Below, one piece after another: positions 45,401-52,968 of a stretch of 64,000 bases of DNA; positions within the stretch are counted from its first letter, which is position 1, and the number at the start of each line of letters is the position of its first letter. Source of the stretch: Rudanella sp031411995 (GTDB lineage Bacteria; Bacteroidota; Bacteroidia; Cytophagales; Spirosomataceae); assembly GCA_031411995.1 (NCBI GenBank), contig JANOCD010000047.1, positions 1-64,000 of the forward strand. The letters are read 5' to 3'. Made by a program: the position numbers and the translations under genes. Under the pieces are notes generated by a model. That model was not told where the DNA came from. It searched no databases and saw only the letters and a program-made list of their open reading frames with translations.

Positions 45401-45633
45401 GTTACGAAGCCTATGGCGCTGATAACCAGCATGGCCTGGTCGTTGGGGACGCGGAGCGAATAAGCCCCTTTTGCGTCGGTGGTGGTGCCATTGGTAGTAC
45501 CTTTCAATACGACGTTGACACCAGGCAGTGGGCCTTCTTCGGGCGAGGAGATGGTGCCGGTCAGGACCCGTTCCTGGGCATAGGCCACCATCGTCAACAG
45601 CCCCAACAGGAGTGTGAGTAATTGTTTTTTCAT
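42469..45633 (-). CDS. SusC/RagA TonB-linked outer-membrane transporter
   Basis: A 1054-residue protein with a signal peptide (MKKQLLTLLLGLLTMVAYAQ). A carboxypeptidase-regulatory-like domain follows (PLPGVNVVLKGTTNGTTTD). A plug has LSGKVAGLRIGS, IQIRGAASVSGNNQPLIVVDGVPIQ and ALYGSRAANGVIIVTTK. A beta-barrel ends VGVNLNLSF. It imports the ligand held by SusD, powered by TonB. The ORF extends upstream to 45897, but the ATG at 45633 gives the signal peptide; the extra sequence is the folded leader. Confidence 0.94.
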   Translation of the reverse strand: MKKQLLTLLLGLLTMVAYAQERVLTGTISSPEEGPLPGVNVVLKGTTNGTTTDAKGAYSLRVPNDQAMLVISAIGFVTEEISVGTRTSLPISLRSDNRQLAEVVVTAFGIAKEKKALGYGVQEIKGSALTESRATNVASALSGKVAGLRIGSNGGPGSGASIQIRGAASVSGNNQPLIVVDGVPIQQTSEKQFGGGLSEINPDNIKEISVLKGPNAAALYGSRAANGVIIVTTKTGAGSKGIGVEINSNVTLERPWISPDFQNTYGGGNGYRTWYTDGWSGAITSPLETQQYRAAYGPLAPLSGTEGTDESWGAPMDGRLVRHWWSGTDVAPLTPNPNNWNDYWQTGKTYSNSVALSGGNDKGNFRLSLGRVAQTGIMAFNDFKRDNFKFNGSYNFTPKLTVTISSEYIKSGGNRGYQEGQQFIWAHRQTDWTKIKDWRSYTATHIQRALPGKPADTDPPNWQHTFFTNPYYTTELLPLTNDKDRLLGNIALNYQVMPGLSVMLRSGTDFWTDTRINVVNFERVRNGNKTPGRFSEEVLRRQETNHDAIITFNKNITPDITANIQAGGIQRTNYYKRNYTYVGEMVVDGLYNLANSNVSQNAVESAIQKSQMNSLFASAEFGWRNSLFLSGTARNDWSSTLPSNARSYFYPSVSASAVLTELLGVSSSILSFGKVRASWAQVGNDADPYQLAQTFRSGGSWNGSIPEFYENIRISNSTLKPEITTGKEFGLDLRFLKGRIGLDLTYYDQTSRNQILAVDISKASGYNQRVLNAGMLTNKGIEVVLTGTPVKSPMGLTWETTLNFARNRNKVVELAEGLTTYVLNSQRGLNSEARVGEAYGTLFGIGFEHAPDGQIIYSNGLPVVATAAKVLGNIQPRWTGGWLNTVSYKGIVLSALVDVKMGGDFFDEGTGTARWTGQYAETAIGREEGIIGKGVVNIGTAEAPNYVPNTVIVPANTLYSYNNPRRYHEAVIFDGSYVKLREASIGYALPPAMLAGKFIRSAKLSVVGRNLLMLFRNTPHIDPEVDRFGGNAQGFAYGELPNSRSVGVNLNLSF

Positions 45634-46041
45634 CGAATGTGTCAGGTTGAGATATAATAAACTCCCTTCGCCCGACTGCCCCGGTGAGATTGGTGGTGCG
45701 AACACTGGCCGCCTGGTTCGCACCACCGCCCCCAGCGCAGGGCAGTCTGGCAAAGGCCCGTTGATCGGCATTTCAGGGAAGAAAGCCGACGTAGCAGACC
45801 AAATTGATTCAGCAACTGGAGTGGAAAATAATGTCAAGAACCTCCCTACCCGGCTTAGTGAGCCGATTGCTGAATGCGCAAGAAAACGTTGAAACAATAG
45901 GGATGCCTTCCAAACGGAAGCATCAGGTTATACAAAGGTTACGAACCAACAATAGCAGTTAGTCGTAAGGACTTCATCGGTACTGATCCAAGTGCGGCCA
46001 GTAATCAATACCGAAAGGGTAAGTGCATTTATTCAGTACGT
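45634..46041 (-). promoter_or_regulatory. Long folded 5' leader of susCD
   Basis: Between the promoter and the SusC ATG lie about 400 nt with no good ORF. Inverted repeats are: GATGC-C-TTCC with GGAA-GCATC (45902-45911/45916-45924); CGGCT/AGCCG (45851/45861); TTGCTGAAT with ATTCAGCAA (45867-45875 and 45807-45815); and nested GACTGCCC (45674-45681) with GGGCAGTC (45740-45747) around the 12-bp pair GGTGGTGCGAAC (45692-45703) and GTTCGCACCACC (45716-45727). It matches no riboswitch that I recognise. Confidence 0.5.
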
Positions 46042-46072
46042 CAAATATAGGTGTTGATGTCTTATCTCCAAA
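46042..46072 (-). promoter_or_regulatory. Promoter of susCD
   Basis: TTTG at 46069-46072, exactly 19 bp, then TATATTTG at 46042-46049 (all read on the - strand). This is the full Bacteroidota consensus with correct spacing. The region from here to 46245 is AT-rich and otherwise empty. Confidence 0.7.
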
Positions 46073-46245
46073 TTTTATTTCTATATTTTTTGTCAATACC
46101 CACCATTATTTTACATTTTATCTAATATGCCAAATTTAATTCTTATTAATCATTAATTAAATCATTGAAAAATACAAATTTCTGAAACGGGTGTACGCTC
46201 GGGTAGTAATCAGCTTGGAGGAATCGACGTTCTGGATATGCCAGC

Positions 46246-46938
46246 CTAGTTGCCCAACTTCATTTTCCCATTCACAATGGTCAAAAACTGCCCCGATGTT
46301 CCGAGGGTGTCGATTAGGGTTACCACAGGATTAATAACAAGGCGTTGCTGAGTGGTGTGCCCTACAACCTGTGTGTAGCCAACAACGGCATCCTGCATCA
46401 ACGACTTTGGCCGAACCCAGATAGGGGTCTGACAGACATCATCACCGTAGGGCGAAAAATTACGGCCAACCGTGAACCTGAACGCTCCGGGCCGGGTGCG
46501 AAACAGTGCGTTGATGAACGAATCGATTGGCTCCTCGCCGGTATAACCAACGGCTGTTAACCAGGTTTGTGTGATCCCCGCATGACTGAACAGATAGGTG
46601 TCGTGACGGTAGCACATCTGCATCAAATCGGCTCCAATGGCTTCGTGCAGCAGTTGCCCGATTTCCGGCGCGTAGTCATCCTGAAAGCCACTGTAGGTTT
46701 CTTCAATGGGCCGTATATAATGATAATCGTGGTTGCCGATAAGCAGGATCACCTTGTCTGAATTGGCACGTTTGTAAGCAATTATTTCCTTAAAATTGGT
46801 CAATTGCTGTTGGGCGGAGACATTGTCGTGCGTATCGAAGTAGTCGCCGATGAAAATAACCGTATCGAATGTCGTATTGGCTACGATTTTTTTCCAGTTT
46901 GTCCGACCATGTGTATCGCCGAGAGCCAGTAGGGTCAT
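46246..46938 (-). CDS. Metallophosphoesterase
   Basis: A 230-residue calcineurin-like phosphoesterase: LALGDTHGR (Asp8, His10), VIFIGDYFDTHD, LLIGNHDYHY, LFSHAGI, and VVGHTTQQ. The metal centre is complete. It may act on phosphoesters, nucleotides or phosphoproteins; no closer assignment is possible. The ATG at 46938 fits the family; the upstream extension to 47007 would overlap the divergent gene. Confidence 0.87.
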   Translation of the reverse strand: MTLLALGDTHGRTNWKKIVANTTFDTVIFIGDYFDTHDNVSAQQQLTNFKEIIAYKRANSDKVILLIGNHDYHYIRPIEETYSGFQDDYAPEIGQLLHEAIGADLMQMCYRHDTYLFSHAGITQTWLTAVGYTGEEPIDSFINALFRTRPGAFRFTVGRNFSPYGDDVCQTPIWVRPKSLMQDAVVGYTQVVGHTTQQRLVINPVVTLIDTLGTSGQFLTIVNGKMKLGN

Positions 46939-46963
46939 ACGTAAAATCAGGTAAGTGAACGGC

Positions 46964-46991
46964 CAAAGATACGCCCGCGTGTTTATCTTTG
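46964..46991. promoter_or_regulatory. Back-to-back divergent promoter boxes forming a palindrome
   Basis: TATCTTTG on the - strand (46964-46971) and TATCTTTG on the + strand (46984-46991) are perfect TAnnTTTG boxes facing away from each other across 12 bp. The + box is 5 nt from its ATG, the - box 25 nt from its ATG. Confidence 0.5.
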
Positions 46992-46996
46992 TCGGT

Positions 46997-48955
46997 ATGC
47001 CAACCACTATACCAACACTTCAAGCCAACTGGCAACAGAACTTTACGGCCCACCTCGACAAATTTCAGTCGGGGCAACAGTCGTTTGTTCCGGATTTGTT
47101 GCCCCAGACTGCCGTTAACTTTTCCGTTTACCAGACTCTCGAAATTCTGCATAAACGGCTTGGGAACGAAACACTTCGGCGGGCACTCAACCCCGACGAT
47201 ACCATTGCCAGCCCGGCCATTGCCGAACCCGACAGTGCGTGGTTGAAAAAGGCCAACATGGTGGGTGTGAATGTTCGCACAGTGGGTTCGTTCTGGAATG
47301 TGATCAACTATGTGCTGACCCTGCCTGCTTGCCACGACAGCATTCATTTGTTGCCCATTTGGGAACCGGGCGTGGTGGGAAGTCTCTACGGCATGGTGAG
47401 CTGGCAGATAAACCCGGAGTTTTTCAGCCTCGATCTGGCCCGGTTTGTCCCGGCTTTAGATACGGTAGAGAAACAGTTGAAAGTGACCGTGAACCTGATT
47501 CATGCCCTGGGCCGAACGGTGGGAATGGATGTGATCCCGCACACGGACCGCTTCTCCGAAATGGTGCTGGTTCACCCCGATCATTTTGAGTGGGTTCACC
47601 GCGATGGCTTCCGGTTGATCAATCATGCCGATAATGTGTATCGGCATGCGGAGGAAGTGATCTGGCAGTTTCTAAAACAAAAAGGAGCCGCCGATGGCAC
47701 TCCGCTCTCGTTTACCAAAGAAATTTTCTTTGCCCAGAACATACCACTCCTCACCGACGAGCAGCGGCATTCGATTCTGTTTGGCCCTCCCGGCGACTAT
47801 ACCGGGCGACTCATCCGGCGGCTTAAACTCATCAGTCACCTGACGGCGCAGGGCTTCGAAACGCTACCCATGACAATGGCACCACCTTACCGGGGATTGC
47901 ACATTATTCCCGACGAGTTCGTGACCGACGAGTACGGCCAAATCTGGTATCAATATGGGTTCAATCGCCCCGAGCCCATGTCGCGGGTGTTTGGGCCACT
48001 GGCCCGCTATAAATTTTATCACCCAAAAGATGAAAATCAGAACTGGGAGCTTGATTTTGACCGACCTAATCTGCCTGCCTGGACGTATCTTTGCGAGCGG
48101 TATATGGCCTGCCAACGAGCCTACAATTTCGATTTCATGCGGGGCGATATGGCCCACGTACAACTTCGGCCAGAAGGCGTTCCCAATGATCCCGGCGAAT
48201 TTTATGATCCGCTGCGGGCGGTAAAGCATTATGTGCAGCGAAATGGAGTGCCTCACTTCGCTTTTTTTGCCGAGACATTTTTGGCCCCGCCCAACACGAT
48301 GGCCTATGGCAGTGAACCAGACCATCTCGAAGCCATTGATGCCGATTCGACGCTGGGCGATTTGCAGTCGAGTGTGGTGGGCACGCCCCTGTTCATCAAG
48401 CGGTTCAGCGATTATGATGAGTGGCTTCGGAGTCGCTCGTTTGCTCCGAATTTTACGGTGATAACCGCCGACAAAGACGACCCCCGTTTCGATGATTTCT
48501 ACCGCACGGGCAATGTTTTTCGGTATTTTATGGCCCTCTTTCTGACCGATATGCCCAGCTATGTGGCCCTCGGTTTTGAGGTGCGTAACCTGCACCACGA
48601 GCGCGGAAGCAACGAAGAGTATACTAAATTGTATGTGTTTCAGATCAACGATGATGGTGAAGCCGACAAAGTAACCCATGGACCTTATCAGTGGGGCCAA
48701 AACGCCGAACAGTTTGAAGTGATCTGCCGAATTCGGCTCTTTGCCGAGAGCATCTGGAACGAGATCGTGGGAAAGGAAATTCGGTGGATTCTGGAGCCGG
48801 GTCGGGCCGATTATGTTGCCTGGACGCAGGCCGAAAACCCAACCTATGCGTTTGTAGCGGGTATGACGGCAACCCCGCCCGACACGATCAAGAACATGCC
48901 CGCCGGATACCTTGCCTACGAGGAAGGGAACTGCCGGGTTTATCGGTTACGTTGA
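46997..48955 (+). CDS. GH13-like alpha-amylase-fold protein
   Basis: A 652-residue cytoplasmic protein with a TIM-barrel glycosidase pattern: INYVLTLPACHDSIHLLPIWEPG, VGMDVIPHTDRFS (region I-like), NFDFMRGDMAHVQ (region II, possible nucleophile Asp), HFAFFAETFLAPPN (region III, possible acid Glu) and NLHHERGS. Relatives are annotated as alpha-amylase family, but the usual regions are only loosely kept. It probably acts on an alpha-linked glycan; that remains unproven. I chose the ATG at 46997 because of the promoter box 5 nt upstream; an in-frame GTG at 46955 is unlikely. Confidence 0.72.
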   Translation: MPTTIPTLQANWQQNFTAHLDKFQSGQQSFVPDLLPQTAVNFSVYQTLEILHKRLGNETLRRALNPDDTIASPAIAEPDSAWLKKANMVGVNVRTVGSFWNVINYVLTLPACHDSIHLLPIWEPGVVGSLYGMVSWQINPEFFSLDLARFVPALDTVEKQLKVTVNLIHALGRTVGMDVIPHTDRFSEMVLVHPDHFEWVHRDGFRLINHADNVYRHAEEVIWQFLKQKGAADGTPLSFTKEIFFAQNIPLLTDEQRHSILFGPPGDYTGRLIRRLKLISHLTAQGFETLPMTMAPPYRGLHIIPDEFVTDEYGQIWYQYGFNRPEPMSRVFGPLARYKFYHPKDENQNWELDFDRPNLPAWTYLCERYMACQRAYNFDFMRGDMAHVQLRPEGVPNDPGEFYDPLRAVKHYVQRNGVPHFAFFAETFLAPPNTMAYGSEPDHLEAIDADSTLGDLQSSVVGTPLFIKRFSDYDEWLRSRSFAPNFTVITADKDDPRFDDFYRTGNVFRYFMALFLTDMPSYVALGFEVRNLHHERGSNEEYTKLYVFQINDDGEADKVTHGPYQWGQNAEQFEVICRIRLFAESIWNEIVGKEIRWILEPGRADYVAWTQAENPTYAFVAGMTATPPDTIKNMPAGYLAYEEGNCRVYRLR

Positions 48956-48991
48956 AATAAAAATGTATAGTTAACCAGTAGCAAAACCACA

Positions 48992-49492
48992 ATGCCAATG
49001 GAAGCGGTTGTAGCAGAACTGACAATTGAGGAGGAAACCCGCTCGGCTTACGAAATCGAACGCGGAAAACCTATGCCCAGTAAAAATCACGGCAAGCTTC
49101 AGGCACGCATTAGCCAGCAGTTATTGAATGCCTACGAAGATCAGTTTGATGTAATCAGTGAATTATCGCTGGAAGCTCCCAATCCCATTTACGTACCGGA
49201 TGTATGTATTTTTTCTGCCGAGACATCAAATTGGCGCGAAGACCAAGTGAAAGTCAGCGCGGTGCCACTGACTGTGATTGAAATTGTCTCACCTTCTCAA
49301 ACCGACACTGAGCTTACTGCCAAGGCAAAAGGATATTTTGCCGCTGGAACCCGCTCGTATTGGCTCGTTCAACCCGTATTGAGAACCATTTTTGTGCTAC
49401 TACCCAATGGAACTGAATTGGTCTTTCATAATGCTATTCTAACCGACCCAACGAATGGGATTTCGGTTGATTTGACAAAGATATTTCGGTGA
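48992..49492 (+). CDS. Uma2-family putative endonuclease (DUF820)
   Basis: A 166-residue PD-(D/E)XK-fold protein: N-terminal YEIERGKPMPSKNHGKLQARI, the metal Asp in IYVPDVCIF, the Glu in TVIEIVSPSQTD, and Lys in AKAKGYFAAGTRSYWLV. Such proteins are abundant in Cyanobacteria and some Cytophagales; nuclease activity is inferred from the fold, and the biological role is not known. Its stop overlaps the GTG start of the radical SAM gene by 4 bp (GTGA). Confidence 0.85.
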   Translation: MPMEAVVAELTIEEETRSAYEIERGKPMPSKNHGKLQARISQQLLNAYEDQFDVISELSLEAPNPIYVPDVCIFSAETSNWREDQVKVSAVPLTVIEIVSPSQTDTELTAKAKGYFAAGTRSYWLVQPVLRTIFVLLPNGTELVFHNAILTDPTNGISVDLTKIFR

Positions 49493-50526
49493 ACAGCAGC
49501 TTTCTGGCAGGGAACCTTCGCGACGGTCTCAACTTTTTCTCTAAACTGACCCTTAAACGCACGGCCAATGCGCTGAAGGTGCTGGTGAGCTATTACCGTT
49601 CCCGGCAGAAGGGCCGGGCCGATGCGCGGGGCTTGCCGATGTCGATTTCGTTTGAGCCGACCACCTCCTGCAACCTGCGCTGCCCCGAATGCCCCAGCGG
49701 TCTCCGCTCTTTTACGCGCCCCACTGGAATGCTTGGCGAAGATCTCTACAAACGCACTATCGACGAGTTGCATGAGACCCTGCTTTACCTGATTTTTTAC
49801 TTCCAGGGCGAACCCTATCTCCACCCGCAGTTTCTGGACTTGGTGCGCTATGCCACCGACCGCAACATCTATACGGCCACCAGCACCAACGCCCATTATC
49901 TCACCGATGCCAACGCCCGGAAAACTGTGGAGTCGGGATTAGATCGCCTGATAATCAGTATCGACGGTACCACGCAGGATACCTATGAACAGTATCGGGT
50001 AGGAGGGAAGCTGGAGAAAGTGCTGGAAGGAACGCGCAACATTATCAAGTGGAAAAAGGCGTTGAAATCGCGCACGCCCCATGTGGTGTTCCAATTTCTG
50101 GTGGTGCGTCCCAACGAGCACCAGATTGCCGACGTGAAGCAGTTGGCTCGCGACCTCGGTGTGGACGAAGTCGGCCTGAAAACCGCGCAGATTTATGATT
50201 ACGAACAGGGTAATGACCTCATTCCGACACTCGATCAATACAGCCGATATGCGCCCCAAACCGACGGAACCTACCAGATAAAAAATGGTTTCGGTGATCA
50301 CTGCTGGAAAATGTGGCACTCCTGCGTGATCACCTGGGATGGCCTCGTGGTGCCGTGCTGCTTCGATAAAGACGCGCATCACCGCATGGGCGATCTTCAG
50401 CAACAATCCTTCCGCGACCTGTGGCAAAGCCAACCCTACAATGACTTTCGACAAACGCTCCTCCGTTCCCGCTCCGAAATCGAGATGTGCAAAAACTGCA
50501 CTGAAGGAACAAAGGTGTGGGCCTGA
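49489..50526 (+). CDS. Radical SAM / SPASM domain protein
   Basis: A 345-residue protein: cluster motif SCNLRCPEC (Cys61, Cys65, Cys68), FQGEPYLHP, STNAHYLTDANARKTVESG, ISIDGTTQDTYEQYR. A C-terminal SPASM-like Cys set follows (HSCVITWDGLVVPCCFDKD and CKNC), giving a second iron-sulfur site. Relatives modify peptides or small molecules, but no precursor peptide or partner is evident here. The GTG start overlaps the Uma2 stop, suggesting translational coupling. Confidence 0.88.
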   Translation: MNSSFLAGNLRDGLNFFSKLTLKRTANALKVLVSYYRSRQKGRADARGLPMSISFEPTTSCNLRCPECPSGLRSFTRPTGMLGEDLYKRTIDELHETLLYLIFYFQGEPYLHPQFLDLVRYATDRNIYTATSTNAHYLTDANARKTVESGLDRLIISIDGTTQDTYEQYRVGGKLEKVLEGTRNIIKWKKALKSRTPHVVFQFLVVRPNEHQIADVKQLARDLGVDEVGLKTAQIYDYEQGNDLIPTLDQYSRYAPQTDGTYQIKNGFGDHCWKMWHSCVITWDGLVVPCCFDKDAHHRMGDLQQQSFRDLWQSQPYNDFRQTLLRSRSEIEMCKNCTEGTKVWA

Positions 50527-50529
50527 TTT

Positions 50530-50668
50530 AAAGAGTGAAAGAGCGGAAGAGTGAAAGAGTGAGTTGGGGAATTGATAAAGGGACAGATAGAATCTCCATT
50601 TTTGTGCTTATTTTGCTTAGTCAGCAGAAGGGAAGTCACTCTTTCGCTCTTTCGCTCTTTCACTCTTT
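50530..50668. repeat. Octamer-built inverted repeat, copy 1, abutting the alpha-E start codon
   Basis: Left arm 50530-50561: AAAGAGTG, AAAGAGCG, GAAGAGTG, AAAGAGTG. Right arm 50637-50668: CACTCTTT, CGCTCTTT, CGCTCTTT, CACTCTTT. The arms pair except at two positions, around a 75-nt loop. The right arm ends 5 bp before the ATG at 50674. Confidence 0.85.
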
Positions 50669-50673
50669 CACAC

Positions 50674-51630
50674 ATGCTATCCCGCGTTGCCAACTCAATT
50701 TACTGGATGAATCGCTATATGGAGCGGGCCGAAAATTATGCCCGATTCATGAGCGTTAACTTCAACCTCGCCCTTGATTTACCGCCCAATGTGGCGCAGC
50801 AATGGGAGCCGCTACTCATCGCCACTGCCGATAACTTCTTGTTTTACAAGTATTTCGAGGAGCCATCGCGCGAAAACGTAATCGAATTTCTAACCTTCGA
50901 TAAGCGAAACCCGAACTCCATTGTATCGTCGTTGAGCAATGCCCGCGAGAACGCCCGCACCGTGCGCGAAACTATTTCGAAGGAAATGTGGGAGAACTTG
51001 AATGCCCTTTACCTGATGGTGCGCGATGCCAGCAGCCAACATGCCGATTGGCCGCAAAACCGAATGCAGGACTTTTTGGCCGATGTCCGCAACGGCACGC
51101 AACTCTTTTACGGGGTTATTGATGCTACATTTACGCGCAACGAAGCCTGGCATTTTGGCCGTGTGGGGCGGTTTTTGGAGCGGGCCGATAAAACAACTCG
51201 CTTCTTGGATGTAAAATATTTCACGCTGTTTCCCGAAGATGAAGACGGTTCTACCCTTGATCTGATGATTTGGTCGAGTGTGTTGAAATCGGTGTCGGCT
51301 TACAACATGTACCGGCAACAGCACCGGCATCTTTCGCCCGAAACGATCATTGGCTTTCTGATTTTAGATAAGATGTTTCCGAGGTCTGTGGCGCACTGCA
51401 TCCGACAGTCGGAGTTATCACTCTATGAAATTTCGTGTAATAATGCGGCCAACGGTCACACCAACCCCGCCGAACGCGCCATGAGCAAACTCCGCGCTGA
51501 ACTTGAGTTTACGGAAACTGAAGATATCACCAAGGCTCTGCACCATTTTCTCGACCGATTCCAGACCCGTTGCAACGAAATTGGCGCAGCCATTTATGAA
51601 ACGTATTTTGATTTGAAGCCTGTTGAATAA
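50674..51630 (+). CDS. Alpha-E domain protein (DUF403)
   Basis: A 318-residue, all-helical protein of the alpha-E family, beginning MLSRVANSIYWMNRYMERAENYARF as expected, with RETISKEMWENLN and GRFLERADKTTRFLD. These proteins normally accompany a circularly permuted ATP-grasp enzyme and a transglutaminase-like protein, in a peptide-ligase-like system. None of those partners is seen here. The ORF extends upstream through the repeat, but the family start and ATG at 50674 are clear. Confidence 0.87.
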   Translation: MLSRVANSIYWMNRYMERAENYARFMSVNFNLALDLPPNVAQQWEPLLIATADNFLFYKYFEEPSRENVIEFLTFDKRNPNSIVSSLSNARENARTVRETISKEMWENLNALYLMVRDASSQHADWPQNRMQDFLADVRNGTQLFYGVIDATFTRNEAWHFGRVGRFLERADKTTRFLDVKYFTLFPEDEDGSTLDLMIWSSVLKSVSAYNMYRQQHRHLSPETIIGFLILDKMFPRSVAHCIRQSELSLYEISCNNAANGHTNPAERAMSKLRAELEFTETEDITKALHHFLDRFQTRCNEIGAAIYETYFDLKPVE

Positions 51631-51658
51631 GGCAGAATAGAGAAAAATCAGGAGCGAG

Positions 51659-51688
51659 TTTGAGATATTGATTGATTAACTATATTTA
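51659..51688 (+). promoter_or_regulatory. Promoter of the OmpA-family gene
   Basis: TTTG (51659-51662), an 18-bp spacer, then TATATTTA (7 of 8 to TAnnTTTG), 22 bp before the ATG at 51711. Confidence 0.45.
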
Positions 51689-51710
51689 CCGTTAATCAAC
51701 GAAAAATCTA

Positions 51711-52757
51711 ATGAGAACTCCTTTCCTGCTCCTTGCACTGTGTCTCTTTTGCCGTGCTTATGGCCAATCAAACGCATCTGAACCCTTAACTCCAATTCCG
51801 GTTAAAGGTGTTTGTTTTGATTTTGCCACGGCGGTTTACCTGCCAGTAGAAGCTTTTGCCGGGGCTAAAAACACCAGGGTCAAGGTGGGGCAGAGCAACA
51901 AAGAGGGCCTATTCAGTTTGCTGCTGCCTCGGTCGGCCACCTACCTCTCGTTTGAAAGCCGGGGCTACCGAACCGTCACCCTGCCCGTGCAGATTGTGGG
52001 GCAGCCCAGTGCCAAAGCAGAATTTCGGTTGGGCATTATTATGGGGACGTTTGACTCGCTACCCGTGCAACAAACGCACCAACTGCTTTTGAGCCTTGAT
52101 CTGCCCGATACCACCGAAATCAACTACCATATTGGGCCAATTGGTAGTAATGCCGGGTTGCCGATGGTACAAACAGCGCACGGAAATCGAGTACCGGATG
52201 GGGGGCATATAAAGCTTCCCAAAGGCAGGCCCAGGCCAATTATGAACTTTGAAGGAGCCAAGCCTGGGCCTTACCGGATTTTTGTATCGACCCCAACCGG
52301 GCGCGTGTTAGTGAATGAAGACATAACGGTTGGCGAAGGCCTTACGCTGATGGAAGTTCGGGCCAAAGAGCCAACCGAACGCCCTGCACCAGCCACGACA
52401 AGCCAAGCAAAGAGAGAAGAAAATGCCCTCCCCGCTCCACAAACCCTCTATTTTGAACAAAGCCGCTACGAACTGACCACCCAAACCAAAGCCGCTTTGG
52501 ATTCAATGGCTTCACTTCTGGCCCAACAGCCCGGTATCACGGCGCAAATAACTGGCTACACAGAAGACATCGGCGAACGGAAATTGAACATGACCCTGTC
52601 GGAGTTTCGGGTGAAAACGGTAGCCAACTACCTCAAGCAAAAAGGCATTCCCGATGAGCAGATGAATGTTGGCTGGAAAGGGCCGGAATCGGCCACAAAT
52701 GCGGGCCATAAAAAGGGCAAAAACCAGCGAGTGATAGTGGAGTTTTCGCGGAGATAA
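51711..52757 (+). CDS. OmpA-family outer-membrane / peptidoglycan-binding protein
   Basis: A 348-residue protein with a signal peptide (ending about AYGQ). A carboxypeptidase-regulatory-like N-terminal region follows (VGQSNKEGLFSLLLPR), then a Pro/Ala-rich linker near 225-240. A C-terminal OmpA domain (about 245-348) reads LYFEQSRYELTTQTKAAL, ITGYTEDIGERKLNMTLSEFRVKTVANYLKQ and NQRVIVEF. The Asp of the diaminopimelate-binding pair is kept (TEDIGE), and the later Arg is in LSEFR. It probably anchors the envelope to peptidoglycan. Confidence 0.88.
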   Translation: MRTPFLLLALCLFCRAYGQSNASEPLTPIPVKGVCFDFATAVYLPVEAFAGAKNTRVKVGQSNKEGLFSLLLPRSATYLSFESRGYRTVTLPVQIVGQPSAKAEFRLGIIMGTFDSLPVQQTHQLLLSLDLPDTTEINYHIGPIGSNAGLPMVQTAHGNRVPDGGHIKLPKGRPRPIMNFEGAKPGPYRIFVSTPTGRVLVNEDITVGEGLTLMEVRAKEPTERPAPATTSQAKREENALPAPQTLYFEQSRYELTTQTKAALDSMASLLAQQPGITAQITGYTEDIGERKLNMTLSEFRVKTVANYLKQKGIPDEQMNVGWKGPESATNAGHKKGKNQRVIVEFSRR

Positions 52758-52790
52758 CCCCAGTAGGAGTGCTAATTGAGTTTATTTTTT

Positions 52791-52951
52791 CGTCGCGTAG
52801 CGACCAAATGTTTGTAGGAGACAAGGATTCCGTATTGCAGGTTCCGTCGCGTAGCGACCAAACAATGGGATGCCTTTATGTTTGGTCGCTACGCGACGAA
52901 GACCAAATCGGCGAGCTTCTTTTTCTACAAACCTTGGGTCGCTATGCGACG
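52791..52951. repeat. Nested palindromic repeat with core GTCGCTACGCGAC
   Basis: Four copies of the unit CGTCGCGTAGCGACCAAA fill the gap between the OmpA gene and hicB. Copies 1 (52791-52808) and 2 (52845-52862) are direct; copies 3 (52881-52898, perfect) and 4 (about 52937-52951, one change) are inverted. Copies 2 and 3 form an inner stem. Copies 1 and 4 with adjoining TTTGTAG/CTACAAA form an outer stem. Confidence 0.88.
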
Positions 52952-52968
52952 GTTTGTTGGGAATAGTT

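Noticed and set aside
45640..45760. Cobalamin riboswitch in the susCD leader
   Set aside because: A GGTGCGAA-like word is present, but the conserved B12-box and core order could not be found.
47864..48700. 278-codon ORF antisense to the GH13-like gene
   Set aside because: Shadow frame with no motif; the sense frame has the barrel signatures.
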